Origin: Ruminococcus sp. Phil15
GTDB taxonomy: Bacteria; Bacillota; Clostridia; Oscillospirales; Ruminococcaceae
Length of the DNA stretch: 43,467 nucleotides
Assembly (NCBI GenBank): GCA_001940995.1
Contig: MSHC01000003.1
Location: 1 to 43,467 of the forward strand
Direction: 5' to 3'
Numbering within the stretch: position 1 is the stretch's first letter; each line of letters begins with the position of its first letter. The translations under genes were made by a program, and so were the position numbers. The notes below the pieces were generated by a model that saw only the letters and a list, made by a program, of their open reading frames with translations, was not told where the DNA came from and searched no databases. Shown in pieces: positions 7,929-16,304 of the stretch.

Positions 7929-9254
7929 ATGGCTCAGTATTTTGAAAACATCGCAAAAATCCCTTACGAGGGTAAGGACAGCACAAATCCGCTTTCATTC
8001 AAATACTATAATCCTGATGAGGTTATCGGCGGAAAGACCATGAGAGAACAGCTGAAGTTTGCTCTTTCTTGGTGGCACACCATGGGCGGCGACGGAACGG
8101 ATATGTTCGGCTGCGGCACGGCGGACAAGACATGGGGCGAGACAGACTCTATTGCAAGAGCAAAGGCTAAGGTTGACGCCGCATTCGAGATTATGGACAA
8201 GCTTTCCATCGACTACTTCTGCTTCCACGACCGTGACCTCTCGCCTGAGTACGGCACGCTCGCTGAAACGAACGAAAAGTTTGACGAGGTCGTAGACTAC
8301 ATCGCTGAAAAGATGGCTGCCGACCCTACAAAGAAGTGCCTCTGGGGTACGGCTAAATGCTTTGACCACCCAAGATATATGCACGGCGCAGGCACATCTC
8401 CGTCCGCCGACGTTTTCGCTTACGCTGCTGCGCAGATAAAGAAGGCTATCGACGCTACCGTAAAGCTCGGCGGCTCAGGCTATGTGTTCTGGGGCGGCAG
8501 AGAGGGCTATGAAACTCTCCTTAACACAAATATGGGCTTAGAGCTTGACAATATGGCAAGACTTATGAGAATGGCTGTGGACTATGCTCGTTCAATCGGC
8601 TATACGGGCGATTTCTACATCGAGCCTAAGCCGAAGGAGCCTACAAAGCACCAGTACGACTTTGATACCGCAACGGTTCTCGGCTTCCTCAGAAAGTACG
8701 GACTCGACAAGGATTTCAAAATGAACATCGAGGCAAACCACGCAACTCTCGCACAGCACACCTTCCAGCACGAGCTTCGTGTAGCAAGAGATAACGGCGT
8801 GTTCGGTTCTATTGACGCTAACCAGGGCGATACGCTCCTCGGCTGGGATACAGACCAGTTCCCGACAAACGTTTACGAAACTGCGCTTTGTATGTACGAG
8901 GTAATCAAGGCGGGCGGATTTGTAAACGGCGGTCTTAACTTTGACGCAAAGGCTAGGAGAGGCTCTTATACTAAGGAAGATATCTTCCTTAGCTATATCG
9001 CAGGTATGGACGCTTTCGCACTTGGACTCAAGATTGCATACAAGCTCATTGAGGACGGCAGACTTGACAAGTTTGTAGACGACAGATACGCTTCCTGGTC
9101 AACAGGCATCGGCAAGGATATCATCGACGGCAAGGCTACAATGGCTGACCTTGAAAAGTATGCGCTTGAAAAGGGCGAGGTTACAGATTCGCTTTCAAGC
9201 GGCAGACAGGAAATGCTCGAGAGCATTCTTAACAACATAATGTTCGGACTTTAA
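7929..9254 (+). CDS. xylA: Xylose isomerase
   Basis: A 441-residue enzyme converting D-xylose to D-xylulose in the cytoplasm. Family motifs are clear: [11 protein letters not shown] with the catalytic His100 and Asp103, [16 protein letters not shown], the metal site [17 protein letters not shown], and [18 protein letters not shown]. Length is that of the long (class II) xylose isomerases found in Firmicutes and Bacteroidetes. The ribosome binding site is GAAGGAGA. It is the first gene of an operon with xylB, 72 bases upstream of it, behind a consensus promoter with an operator-like palindrome. No XylR-type regulator or xylose transporter is in the window. Confidence 0.98.
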   Translation: MAQYFENIAKIPYEGKDSTNPLSFKYYNPDEVIGGKTMREQLKFALSWWHTMGGDGTDMFGCGTADKTWGETDSIARAKAKVDAAFEIMDKLSIDYFCFHDRDLSPEYGTLAETNEKFDEVVDYIAEKMAADPTKKCLWGTAKCFDHPRYMHGAGTSPSADVFAYAAAQIKKAIDATVKLGGSGYVFWGGREGYETLLNTNMGLELDNMARLMRMAVDYARSIGYTGDFYIEPKPKEPTKHQYDFDTATVLGFLRKYGLDKDFKMNIEANHATLAQHTFQHELRVARDNGVFGSIDANQGDTLLGWDTDQFPTNVYETALCMYEVIKAGGFVNGGLNFDAKARRGSYTKEDIFLSYIAGMDAFALGLKIAYKLIEDGRLDKFVDDRYASWSTGIGKDIIDGKATMADLEKYALEKGEVTDSLSSGRQEMLESILNNIMFGL

Positions 9255-9269
9255 TCTTTGAATTTAAGA

Positions 9270-9294
9270 AGCGTAGTCTGCATAAGGCTGCGCT
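9270..9294 (+). other. Intercistronic hairpin between xylA and xylB
   Basis: AGCGTAGTCT (9270-9279) pairs with AGGCTGCGCT (9285-9294), 10 bp with two wobbles, followed by only TT. It is too weak in T for a full terminator and may stabilise or process the xylA message. Confidence 0.45.
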
Positions 9295-9326
9295 TTCTGC
9301 AACTATAAACAGGAGATGAAAATATT

Positions 9327-10850
9327 ATGGCATACATTTTAGGCGTTGACTGCGGTACAAGCGGTACCAAGACAGTCCTTTTTGACGAAGCGGGCAAGGT
9401 AATGGCATCAAAGACAATAGAGTATCCTATGTATCAGCCAAAGAACGGCTACGCAGAGCAGGACCCTGCCGACTGGGTAGACGCTATGAAAGGCACGGTA
9501 AAGGCTGTAATGGCTCAGAGCGGTGTCAAGAAAAAGGAAGTTAAGGGCATAGGCATTTCGGGCCAGATGCACGGACTTGTAATGCTCGACAAGAACAATA
9601 AGGTGCTTCGCCGTTCGATTATCTGGTGTGACCAGAGAACGGCTAACGAGGTCGAGCAGATGAACAGGATTGTCGGCAGGGAAAAGCTTATCGAGATTAC
9701 CGCAAACCCCGCTCTCACAGGCTGGACAGCCGCAAAAATCCTCTGGGTAAAGAACAACGAGCCTGAGATATACTCCCAGGTAAGACATATTCTCCTTCCT
9801 AAAGACTACCTCAGATTTGTCCTTACGCAGGAATACGCAACGGAGGTTTCCGATGCGTCGGGTATGCAGCTTCTTGACGTGCCTAACCGCAGATGGTCAG
9901 ACGAAATACTCTCTGCATTTGAAATCGACAAGGCATGGCTCGGCAAGGTATACGAGTCCTGCGAGGTAACGGGTACTCTAACAAAGAAGATGGCAGACGA
10001 GCTGGGACTCTGCGAGGGCACTGTCGTTGTCGGCGGCGCAGGAGATAACGCCGCAGCCGCAATCGGTACGGGAGTTGCAAAGGACGGCAAGGCGTTCACT
10101 ACAATCGGAACATCGGGCGTTGTGTTCGCTCATACGTCGCAGGTTTCTATCGACCCTAAGGGCAGAGTGCATACCTGCTGCGCCGCAGTGCCTAACAGCT
10201 GGCACGTTATGGGCGTTACACAGGGCGCAGGTCTTTCGCTAAAGTGGTTCAGAGATAACTTCTGCAGCGCTGAAAAGGAAACGGCTAAGTATATGGGCGT
10301 TGACGAATACTACCTTATGGATAAGCAGGCTGAAACGGTTCCGATAGGCGCAAACAGGCTTCTCTATCTTCCTTATCTTATGGGCGAGAGAACGCCGCAC
10401 CTTGACCCTGACGCAAGAGGAGTTTTCTTCGGACTCTCCGCAATGCACACAAAGAAGGAAATGCTCAGAGCGGTGCTTGAGGGAGTGTCTTATTCTCTCA
10501 GAGACTGCGTTGAGGTGTTCAGAGAAATGGACATAGACGTTTCGGATATGATGGCTTGCGGCGGCGGCGGAACATCACCGCTTTGGCGCTCAATGCTCGC
10601 CGACCTGTACAACTGTCCAGTAAAGACGGTCGCTTCCAAGGAAGGTCCGGCGCTCGGAGTCGCACTTCTCGCAGGAGTCGGAGCAGGCATATATTCAAGC
10701 GTGCCGGAGGCTTGCGAGGCTGTCGTAAAGACGGACAAGGTGCAGAACCCTGTTGCGGAGAACGTTCCGGCATACGAGAGCTTTTACAGGCTCTACACGG
10801 AGATCTATCCTGCGCTCAAGGTACAGTTCTCAAAGCTTGCCGCTCTGTAA
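9327..10850 (+). CDS. xylB: Xylulokinase
   Basis: A 507-residue FGGY-family sugar kinase that phosphorylates D-xylulose to xylulose 5-phosphate for the pentose phosphate pathway. The N-terminal ATP-binding motif GVDCGTSGTKTVLFD, the substrate-side GISGQMHGLV, the central GGAGDNAAAAIGTG and the later CGGGGTSPLWRSM fit xylulokinases. AGGAG lies 11 bases before the ATG. It is co-transcribed with xylA and ends in a strong terminator (10871-10902). Confidence 0.96.
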   Translation: MAYILGVDCGTSGTKTVLFDEAGKVMASKTIEYPMYQPKNGYAEQDPADWVDAMKGTVKAVMAQSGVKKKEVKGIGISGQMHGLVMLDKNNKVLRRSIIWCDQRTANEVEQMNRIVGREKLIEITANPALTGWTAAKILWVKNNEPEIYSQVRHILLPKDYLRFVLTQEYATEVSDASGMQLLDVPNRRWSDEILSAFEIDKAWLGKVYESCEVTGTLTKKMADELGLCEGTVVVGGAGDNAAAAIGTGVAKDGKAFTTIGTSGVVFAHTSQVSIDPKGRVHTCCAAVPNSWHVMGVTQGAGLSLKWFRDNFCSAEKETAKYMGVDEYYLMDKQAETVPIGANRLLYLPYLMGERTPHLDPDARGVFFGLSAMHTKKEMLRAVLEGVSYSLRDCVEVFREMDIDVSDMMACGGGGTSPLWRSMLADLYNCPVKTVASKEGPALGVALLAGVGAGIYSSVPEACEAVVKTDKVQNPVAENVPAYESFYRLYTEIYPALKVQFSKLAAL

Positions 10851-10870
10851 GCTACAGCATAAAACACGAA

Positions 10871-10902
10871 ATGCATCGGGGAAGCTCCCCGGTGCATTTT
10901 TT
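10871..10902 (+). terminator. Terminator of the xylose operon
   Basis: 12-bp stem (10871-10882 with 10886-10897, one wobble), 3-base loop, then an unbroken T-tract. Confidence 0.92.
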
Positions 10903-10939
10903 GCATTCTTTGCTGCGTGAAAACCTTTCCAACGCAAAA

Positions 10940-10970
10940 AGGAGTGTCTTTTCATAAAAAGGACACCCCT
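10940..10970 (-). terminator. Candidate terminator for the 61-aa membrane protein gene
   Basis: A 13-position stem with one mismatch (10940-10952 with 10958-10970). On the minus strand it is followed by TTTTTGCG. It lies about 110 bases past the stop at 11083. Confidence 0.6.
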
Positions 10971-11000
10971 CGCTTTTGATAGCTTTGTTTACATTTGCTA

Positions 11001-11029
11001 TTGATTTTAAAAAAATTATAGTCTATAAT
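11001..11029 (+). promoter_or_regulatory. Possible plus-strand promoter facing into the 61-aa gene
   Basis: TTGATT (11001-11006), 17-bp spacer, TATAAT (11024-11029) in an AT-rich stretch. A transcript from here would begin with a GCACGGG hairpin and run antisense to the small gene at 11083-11268. AT-rich sequence produces such matches by chance. Confidence 0.3.
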
Positions 11030-11082
11030 ATTCCTATGGTCGGCACGGGAAAAGCCCTGTGCTGCGGAAAAGAAAGAACAAG

Positions 11083-11268
11083 CTATGCTACCGTGATGTC
11101 GGTGTAGTCGCTGCCCTGCGACTCGGTTCGCTCCAATGAACGGATTTTTGTCTGATGCTCGCTCAGACGGCGCTTCTCCTCGGAGCGATAAGCGAGATGC
11201 TCCATAAACTGATACCAGGAAGCTACTCCTACTATTCCAAGACCTATAATGCAAAGCGTTACTGACAT
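11083..11268 (-). CDS. Small single-pass membrane protein
   Basis: A 61-residue protein: one N-terminal hydrophobic helix (about 3-20), then a charged tail rich in Glu, Lys and Arg that ends in a Ser/Thr/Asp-rich stretch. I do not recognise a family. AAGGAG lies 9 bases before this ATG. A 107-residue frame overlapping it in another phase starts only 2 bases after the same site and looks non-coding. Its likely -10 (11310-11315) is preceded by a TetR-type palindrome at the -35 position, so it may be a regulated small gene. Confidence 0.65.
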   Translation of the reverse strand: MSVTLCIIGLGIVGVASWYQFMEHLAYRSEEKRRLSEHQTKIRSLERTESQGSDYTDITVA

Positions 11269-11309
11269 ATTTCATTTCTCCTTTTTCTGACAGATTTCTT
11301 GTTCCTTCG

Positions 11310-11365
11310 ATTATATATTACCACAACCCTTGTCCGAACGTTTGGACAGTTGAACGAATGTTCGG
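11310..11365 (-). promoter_or_regulatory. Promoter region with operator-like palindromes
   Basis: Minus-strand TATAAT (11315-11310) serves the 61-aa gene. The expected -35 is covered by TGTCCGAACGTTTGGACA (11331-11348), an 18-bp palindrome with one symmetric mismatch pair. An inverted pair CCGAAC (11334-11339) and GTTCGG (11360-11365) encloses it. This resembles the sites of TetR-family repressors; no such regulator is in the window. Confidence 0.45.
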
Positions 11366-11478
11366 CAAAATCTGTACCAATTTCGGGACTCAAAGGCGGT
11401 TATATACAATATATATTGTCAGACGGGGCAAACTTATACCAATAACATTGCAAATTTTATTTTCAGGAGGTCATATTT

Positions 11479-12009
11479 ATGAACATCTGGCACGATATTT
11501 CACCTAAGAGAATCAACTGCAACGAGTTTGACGCAGTTGTGGAAATCCCAAAGGGCTCAAAAATCAAGTACGAGCTTGACAAGGAAACTGGACTTCTTAA
11601 AATGGACAGAATTCTCTACACCTCGACCCACTACCCTGCAAATTACGGATTTATTCCCAGAACATACGCAGAGGACGGCGACCCGCTTGACTTCCTTATG
11701 CTCTGCTCTGAAACCCTTGTTCCTCTTTCTCTCGTCAAGTGCAAGCCTATCGGTGTTATCACAATGAGCGACAACGGAGCCGCAGACGAAAAGATTATCT
11801 GCGTGCCGTGCGAAGACCCTACCTACAATCTCTACACGGATATCGGTCAGCTCCCAAGGCACATTTCCGACGAGATGAGCCACTTCTTCTCCGTGTACAA
11901 ACAGCTTGAGGGCAAGGATACGGTTATCGACGAGGTTCAGGGCGCTGAACAGGCAAAGCAGATTATCCAGTCCTGCATAGACAGATATATTGAGTGCTTC
12001 TGCAAGTAA
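11479..12009 (+). CDS. ppa: Inorganic pyrophosphatase (family I)
   Basis: A 176-residue soluble enzyme hydrolysing pyrophosphate to two phosphates, pulling biosynthetic reactions forward. It shows VVEIPKGSKIKYELDKETG, the YPANYGFIPRTY segment and DGDPLDFLML, whose aspartates bind magnesium. Length matches family I. AGGAGG lies upstream of the ATG. It is monocistronic, ending at the terminator 12033-12064 shared with alr. A perfect 14-bp palindrome (11406-11419) sits in its upstream region. Confidence 0.96.
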   Translation: MNIWHDISPKRINCNEFDAVVEIPKGSKIKYELDKETGLLKMDRILYTSTHYPANYGFIPRTYAEDGDPLDFLMLCSETLVPLSLVKCKPIGVITMSDNGAADEKIICVPCEDPTYNLYTDIGQLPRHISDEMSHFFSVYKQLEGKDTVIDEVQGAEQAKQIIQSCIDRYIECFCK

Positions 12010-12032
12010 AAATTAACGCAGACCGTAAAATA

Positions 12033-12064
12033 AATACCGTATGGGTCATATCCCATACGGTATT
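12033..12064. terminator. Bidirectional terminator between ppa and alr
   Basis: A perfect 13-bp stem (12033-12045 with 12052-12064), 6-base loop. T-rich sequence follows on both strands. It serves the convergent ppa and alr genes. Confidence 0.88.
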
Positions 12065-12091
12065 GTTGTTTTAGTATATGAAAAAACTGTA

Positions 12092-13261
12092 TCACGTTTC
12101 GACGTCGATTTCCACATTATCCCTTATTATGACACGGGGCACACGCTTTGAGATGCCGCAGACGACCTCGTAGCCGATCGTTCCGTAGAGCGAGGCAAGC
12201 TCGTCTGCCGTTATAGCTTCGTTTCCGTCCCTGCCGATGAGGGTTGCGACGTCGTTTGCCTTGACGTCGATGCCCGTCACGTCACACATAAGCTGGTCCA
12301 TGCAGATCCTGCCCGTGATTTTGGCACGCCTGCCGTTAATAAGAACCTCGCCCTTGCCGGAAAGCAGTCTTGAATACCCGTCGGCGTAGCCTATAGCAAT
12401 CGTCGCAAGCTTCATATCACGGCCTGCGGTAAACGTCCTGCCGTAGGACACGCACTCGCCCGCCTTAATTTCCTTTACCTGTGCGACCCTTGCCTTGAGC
12501 GTAAGGGCAGGGGCAAGCTCCATCGGAACCGGAAGCGACGCATTCGGCTTTAAGCCGTAGAGGATAATTCCAAGCCTTGCAAGAGCCGATTTCGGAGCGC
12601 TTTCACCGTAGTGGTAAAGACCTGCCGCAGAGTTGAGGTAATGCACGCAGGGAACAGCTTTTCCGCATTCGGCAAGCTTTTCCTTGACAGCCATAAGCTT
12701 GCCGATCTGCTTTTTTGTGTATTCTATATCTGCCGCATCTCCGCTGTCGGCAACAGAAAGATGCGTAAACATTCCGTCAACCGAAAGACCTTTAAGCGAC
12801 AGTATTTTCAGCATATCCGAGATAATTCCGTCAATGCTGTCATTGTGGAGTCCTATTCTTGTCATACCCGTATCAACGGCAACATGAACCTTTAGCTTTT
12901 TGCCCTCAGGTATGTTCTGACAAAGCTCTTTTGCATAGGAAAGCTCTGTAACAGCCTGGATAATGTCAAGCTCGCACAGCCTGTGCGCCGCTTCGGGCGG
13001 CGTGTAGCCGAGGATAAGTATGTCGCCCGTGACGCCGCTGTCACGCAGACGCCGGGCTTCCTCAATGTTCGACACGGCAAACTTTTTTACCGAAAGTTCG
13101 TTTTCAAGAAACGGAACGATCGCCCTGTCGCAGTGTCCGTAGCAGTCGGCTTTTACGACGCACATGATCTCCGTGTCGCCGACAAGCTCTTTGTATCTTC
13201 GGTAGTTTTCTGCAATTGCGTCAAGGTGGACCTCGGCCCACGCTCTTTTCAGATAATTCAT
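12092..13261 (-). CDS. alr: Alanine racemase
   Basis: A 389-residue PLP enzyme interconverting L- and D-alanine for peptidoglycan. The N-terminus carries AEVHLDAIAENY and VVKADCYGH, in which Lys37 should bind PLP. Later motifs include THLSVAD, the second-base segment CVSYGRTF and GRICMDQLM. I chose the ATG at 13261 because it gives the usual family N-terminus; an upstream TTG in frame (13309) is not credible. The ribosome binding site, AAAGG about 15 bases upstream, is weak. Confidence 0.93.
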   Translation of the reverse strand: MNYLKRAWAEVHLDAIAENYRRYKELVGDTEIMCVVKADCYGHCDRAIVPFLENELSVKKFAVSNIEEARRLRDSGVTGDILILGYTPPEAAHRLCELDIIQAVTELSYAKELCQNIPEGKKLKVHVAVDTGMTRIGLHNDSIDGIISDMLKILSLKGLSVDGMFTHLSVADSGDAADIEYTKKQIGKLMAVKEKLAECGKAVPCVHYLNSAAGLYHYGESAPKSALARLGIILYGLKPNASLPVPMELAPALTLKARVAQVKEIKAGECVSYGRTFTAGRDMKLATIAIGYADGYSRLLSGKGEVLINGRRAKITGRICMDQLMCDVTGIDVKANDVATLIGRDGNEAITADELASLYGTIGYEVVCGISKRVPRVIIRDNVEIDVET

Positions 13262-13405
13262 AATGTCTTTTCTGCCTTTCAAAAGGCAGCCCTTTCTAAG
13301 TTTTTTCAATAAGGATTGCTATATAATTACAGCAGGCGGCAAATTTATTTGACGCTCACTGCAAATCTTCTATTGAAATAATTTGCGAAATGTGTTATGC
13401 TATAA

Positions 13406-13984
13406 ATGATAGCTTCTTTAAGGAAAGTGATTGATATAAATATAGACAAATCAAAGACCTGCTGTTTTTCGGGACACCGTCCCGAAAAGTTGTTCGGCGC
13501 CGACAAGGGCGTGGGCAGCGAAGAAGTCCGCAGGCTTCTCAGCCTTGTTGCCCTTGAAATACACGAAACGATAGAAGCAGGCTATGACACATTTATAACA
13601 GGAATGGCAAGGGGCATAGACCTGTGGTCGGCAAGGCTTGTAAGCGAAGAAAAAGCCAGGAATCCGAAAATCAGGCTGATATGCGCTATCCCGTTCCACG
13701 GGCACGGCAACGAGCTGCTCGGTGAGGAAAAATACGATTATATTATGCTCAAAGGTCTGGCAGACGAGATAGTTTATGTCTGCGAGGAGTACAGCCGTGA
13801 CTGTATGCAAAAGCGCAATAAGTTTATGGTCGATAATTCGTCAAAGCTTATTGCAGTGGTGTCGGATTACAAAAGCGGCACGGGTCAGACGATACGCCTT
13901 GCGAAGAAGGCAGGCATAGATGTCAGGATAATCGACCTTGCACAGTGCGCTCCTATGTTTGTTGTTGAAAGCGACGAGGATTAA
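13406..13984 (+). CDS. SLOG-family protein, YpsA/DUF1273-like
   Basis: About 192 residues. CCFSGHRPEKL near the N-terminus, ITGMARGIDLWSA and a C-terminal SGTGQT loop match the SLOG (Rossmann-like nucleotide-binding) proteins related to B. subtilis YpsA. These are thought to bind nucleotide-derived ligands; the exact role is unknown. The start is unsure: the ATG at 13406 lies almost at the likely transcription start (TTGAAA, 17 bp, TATGCT upstream), and a GTG at 13427 sits only 3 bases after AAGGA. The conserved part begins at about residue 16, so either start keeps the domain. It diverges from alr. Confidence 0.82.
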   Translation: MIASLRKVIDINIDKSKTCCFSGHRPEKLFGADKGVGSEEVRRLLSLVALEIHETIEAGYDTFITGMARGIDLWSARLVSEEKARNPKIRLICAIPFHGHGNELLGEEKYDYIMLKGLADEIVYVCEEYSRDCMQKRNKFMVDNSSKLIAVVSDYKSGTGQTIRLAKKAGIDVRIIDLAQCAPMFVVESDED

Positions 13985-14065
13985 ATCCCACTCCTAATAG
14001 TTTACACCTAACAGGACTAATATTCAAGTCTTTTTTAATAAAATCCCCGAAAGGAAAGATAAAAA

Positions 14066-14965
14066 ATGCAGAACAAGAACAAAAAGCAAAGGTCGCAGCT
14101 TCCTGTTGCGGCGGTTTATGCAGCTGCGCTTCTTATAGGATTAGTGGTTTTCGGACTGATAGGATTTTTCGCAGTAAGGGGCTTTTTGCCCGGGAACAAG
14201 TCCGAGTCCGAGATGAATCCAGGCGACAGCTTGTCATACTCGGCAACCGACGATACTCTTATACTTTATACCCTTGCAGACAGCGAGGATAATTTAAGCT
14301 CGGTGCTTCTGTCGGTGTTCAAGCCGTCTACCCAGAATATCATAATCATTCCGCTTACTCCGTTTTTGGACTGCGGAGACGGAAAAACCTTTGACGAAAT
14401 CTACCATGCTCAGGGAATTGCCGACGCTGCCGACGCAACCGCAAGGCTCCTTGACATTGAGATAGATAAGTATATGACGCTCAGCGAGGACACATATTCC
14501 GAAATCATAAACATTATGGGAACGTCCATAGTTTCGCTCGTTGACCCTATCGTTATCCCCGACAGGGCGACAGGCGGCACGGTTTCCTACCAGAAGGGCG
14601 CAAGAATCGCCGTTGACGGAGATATGGCTGTCACGCTTGTTTCGTATGACAGCTATTCCGGCGGATTCGGCTCAAATATGAAGATGGCAGGCGAAATCGC
14701 CGCCGCGTCAATAAACACCTTCTTCAAGCAGGTGAATACCGCTAAGGTGGATATCGACGTTATCTTCTCGAAGGAATACGCCGACGCAAACACAAATATG
14801 ACCCAGAGCGACTACAATATGATGAAGAGCGCAATCGTGTATGTTATAGAAAACTCCACAATGCCGTCTTATTCTCTCACGCCGACAGGCGTGTGGACAG
14901 ACGCTACGCACTTTACGGTAGACCAGACCTTTATATCTCATCTTGACGGATACTTAGAGGACTAA
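14066..14965 (+). CDS. Membrane-anchored LCP-like protein lacking the catalytic motif
   Basis: A 299-residue protein with a basic N-terminus, one transmembrane helix (about 13-36) and an extracellular domain. Aligned by eye with the LCP enzyme at 5609-6802, the pattern 'Ile-rich strand, loop, gly/ala stretch, ID-hydrophobic, then IINIMG' fits the LCP fold. The SIMRDTYV segment, however, is replaced by PLTPFLDC (about 96-103), and the late Arg motifs are absent. It may therefore bind rather than transfer polyprenyl-linked polymer. AAAGGA precedes the ATG. It lies 36 bases upstream of a PII-like gene, so both may be co-transcribed. The fold assignment is inference. Confidence 0.6.
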   Translation: MQNKNKKQRSQLPVAAVYAAALLIGLVVFGLIGFFAVRGFLPGNKSESEMNPGDSLSYSATDDTLILYTLADSEDNLSSVLLSVFKPSTQNIIIIPLTPFLDCGDGKTFDEIYHAQGIADAADATARLLDIEIDKYMTLSEDTYSEIINIMGTSIVSLVDPIVIPDRATGGTVSYQKGARIAVDGDMAVTLVSYDSYSGGFGSNMKMAGEIAAASINTFFKQVNTAKVDIDVIFSKEYADANTNMTQSDYNMMKSAIVYVIENSTMPSYSLTPTGVWTDATHFTVDQTFISHLDGYLED

Positions 14966-15001
14966 ATTTCAAAGAAATAATTTAAGGGAGGAACAGACAA
15001 A

Positions 15002-15352
15002 ATGAAGCTGATGGTATTTATCCTGAACAAAAACGAAGTGCTGGACAGCTTGCTGGAGGGCTTTTCCTCGGCGGGTATCCGTGGTGCGACGATTATCGAA
15101 TCAGCAGGACTTGCCGTTACGCTCTCAAGAATGGGCAGTAACATTTTCAGTTCCTCGCTCCGTGCGCTTTTGAGTGCCGGAGAAAACAACCACACCATTA
15201 TTTCCGTCATAAAGGACAGCCAGCTTGAAACTGCCAGAAAGGTGATATACCGCACTGTCGGTGATCTCTCGCAGCCGAACACGGGAGTGCTTTGCACCGT
15301 GCCGCTTGACTTTGTCGAGGGTGCGTTAAAGAAGCTTCCGCAGGAGGAATAA
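15002..15352 (+). CDS. PII-like (GlnB superfamily) protein
   Basis: A 116-residue protein with a beta-alpha-beta pattern: MKLMVFILNKNEVLDSLLEG, then AGIRGATIIESAGL, and a second half with NHTIISVIKDSQLETA. Size and order resemble PII/PII-like trimeric signalling proteins, which sense small metabolites. The classic uridylylated T-loop Tyr is not evident, so it is probably a PII-like relative, not GlnB. GGGAGGA lies before the ATG. Its partner is not clear; the genes on either side encode an LCP-like and a CmpB-like membrane protein. Confidence 0.65.
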   Translation: MKLMVFILNKNEVLDSLLEGFSSAGIRGATIIESAGLAVTLSRMGSNIFSSSLRALLSAGENNHTIISVIKDSQLETARKVIYRTVGDLSQPNTGVLCTVPLDFVEGALKKLPQEE

Positions 15353-15446
15353 CGCACGCATACCGCTGTAACGCAAGCCCTTTTTCCGGCTCAGGCAGTA
15401 TGTTTTGATATGGCGTAAAGATAAACGCCAAAGGAGAGGTGATAGC

Positions 15447-16178
15447 TTGAACATTCTTCTGAAGCTGTGCTTTCTTTTCTTCATAGGCTCGCTCACAGGC
15501 TGGGTGCTTGAGGTTTTCTACCGCAGATATTTCTCAAGCGCAAACCCCGAAAAGAAATGGATAAACCCCGGCTTCTGTACAGGCCCGTATCTTCCGCTCT
15601 ACGGATTGGGACTTTGTATGCTGTACCTGCTTGCGTCGCTTGAAAAGTACACGATTATAGAAAACGTTGTGCTTAACAAATGCACGCTTTTCCTCGTAAT
15701 GGCGATCTGTATGACGGTAATAGAGTACATAGCAGGCGTTGCGGTGCTCAAGATCGCTAACGTCCGCCTGTGGGACTACTTTGACGAGTGGGCGAACATT
15801 GACGGAATAATCTGCCCTAAGTTTTCGTTCTACTGGGCGGTGCTGGGTGCGATATATTATTTCTTTATACATCGGCATATACTCGACTCAATCGACTGGT
15901 TGTCAAGAAATCTCGCATTCTCGTTTTTTGTCGGACTGTTCTTCGGCGTGTTTATCATAGACGTCTGCCACTCTGCAAATCTCGTTGCTAAGTTCAGACA
16001 GTACGCAAAGGAGAACGATATCGTACTGCGGTATGAAACGATAAAGGCGAACATCAGAAGCTACTACGACAGGTCGAAGAAGAAGTATAGCTTCTTTCGT
16101 CCGTTCCGTTCCGATAAGCCGCTGTCAGAGCATCTGAGCGAACTGCGTGAGAGCTTTGAAATGAGGCGGAGAAAGTAA
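15447..16178 (+). CDS. CmpB-type putative ABC-transporter membrane protein
   Basis: A 243-residue multi-pass membrane protein with about 5 helices and a basic C-terminal tail. GSLTGWVLEVFYRRYF, NPGFCTGPYLPLYGLG and WDYFDEWANIDGIICPKFS are typical of the family described as putative ABC-transporter type IV membrane proteins (ABC_trans_CmpB). The true function is unknown. I place the start at the TTG (15447) because AAGGAGAGGTG lies just upstream; the longer frame from 15405 adds a hydrophilic stretch. A TGGCGT/ACGCCA hairpin sits before the ribosome binding site. Confidence 0.75.
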   Translation: MNILLKLCFLFFIGSLTGWVLEVFYRRYFSSANPEKKWINPGFCTGPYLPLYGLGLCMLYLLASLEKYTIIENVVLNKCTLFLVMAICMTVIEYIAGVAVLKIANVRLWDYFDEWANIDGIICPKFSFYWAVLGAIYYFFIHRHILDSIDWLSRNLAFSFFVGLFFGVFIIDVCHSANLVAKFRQYAKENDIVLRYETIKANIRSYYDRSKKKYSFFRPFRSDKPLSEHLSELRESFEMRRRK

Positions 16179-16202
16179 AAACCATAAAATTTTTCTAAAC
16201 CC

Positions 16203-16231
16203 TTGCATTTTGGAAAAAGCTGTGGTATAAT
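16203..16231 (+). promoter_or_regulatory. Promoter of the rimP-nusA-infB operon
   Basis: TTGCAT (16203-16208), 17-bp spacer ending TGG, TATAAT (16226-16231) with an extended -10. Confidence 0.85.
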
Positions 16232-16247
16232 ATATGTAATATCCTTA

Positions 16248-16285
16248 GTGAAAGGCTGGAATTTGACTTCCGGTCTTTTACTTTT
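16248..16285 (+). promoter_or_regulatory. Attenuator-like hairpin in the rimP leader
   Basis: A continuous 14-position stem (16248-16261 with 16268-16281, three wobbles), 6-base loop, then TTTTG. It begins about 10 bases after the expected transcription start and ends about 20 bases before the rimP ATG. This is the place for a premature terminator controlling the whole operon. Confidence 0.55.
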
Positions 16286-16304
16286 GTATGGAGAGGAGAA
16301 GCCT

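Noticed and set aside
10952-11275. 107-codon minus-strand frame overlapping the 61-residue gene
   Set aside because: Its ATG is only 2 bases after AAGGAG, it runs through the terminator hairpin, and its composition is not protein-like; the 61-residue frame fits better.
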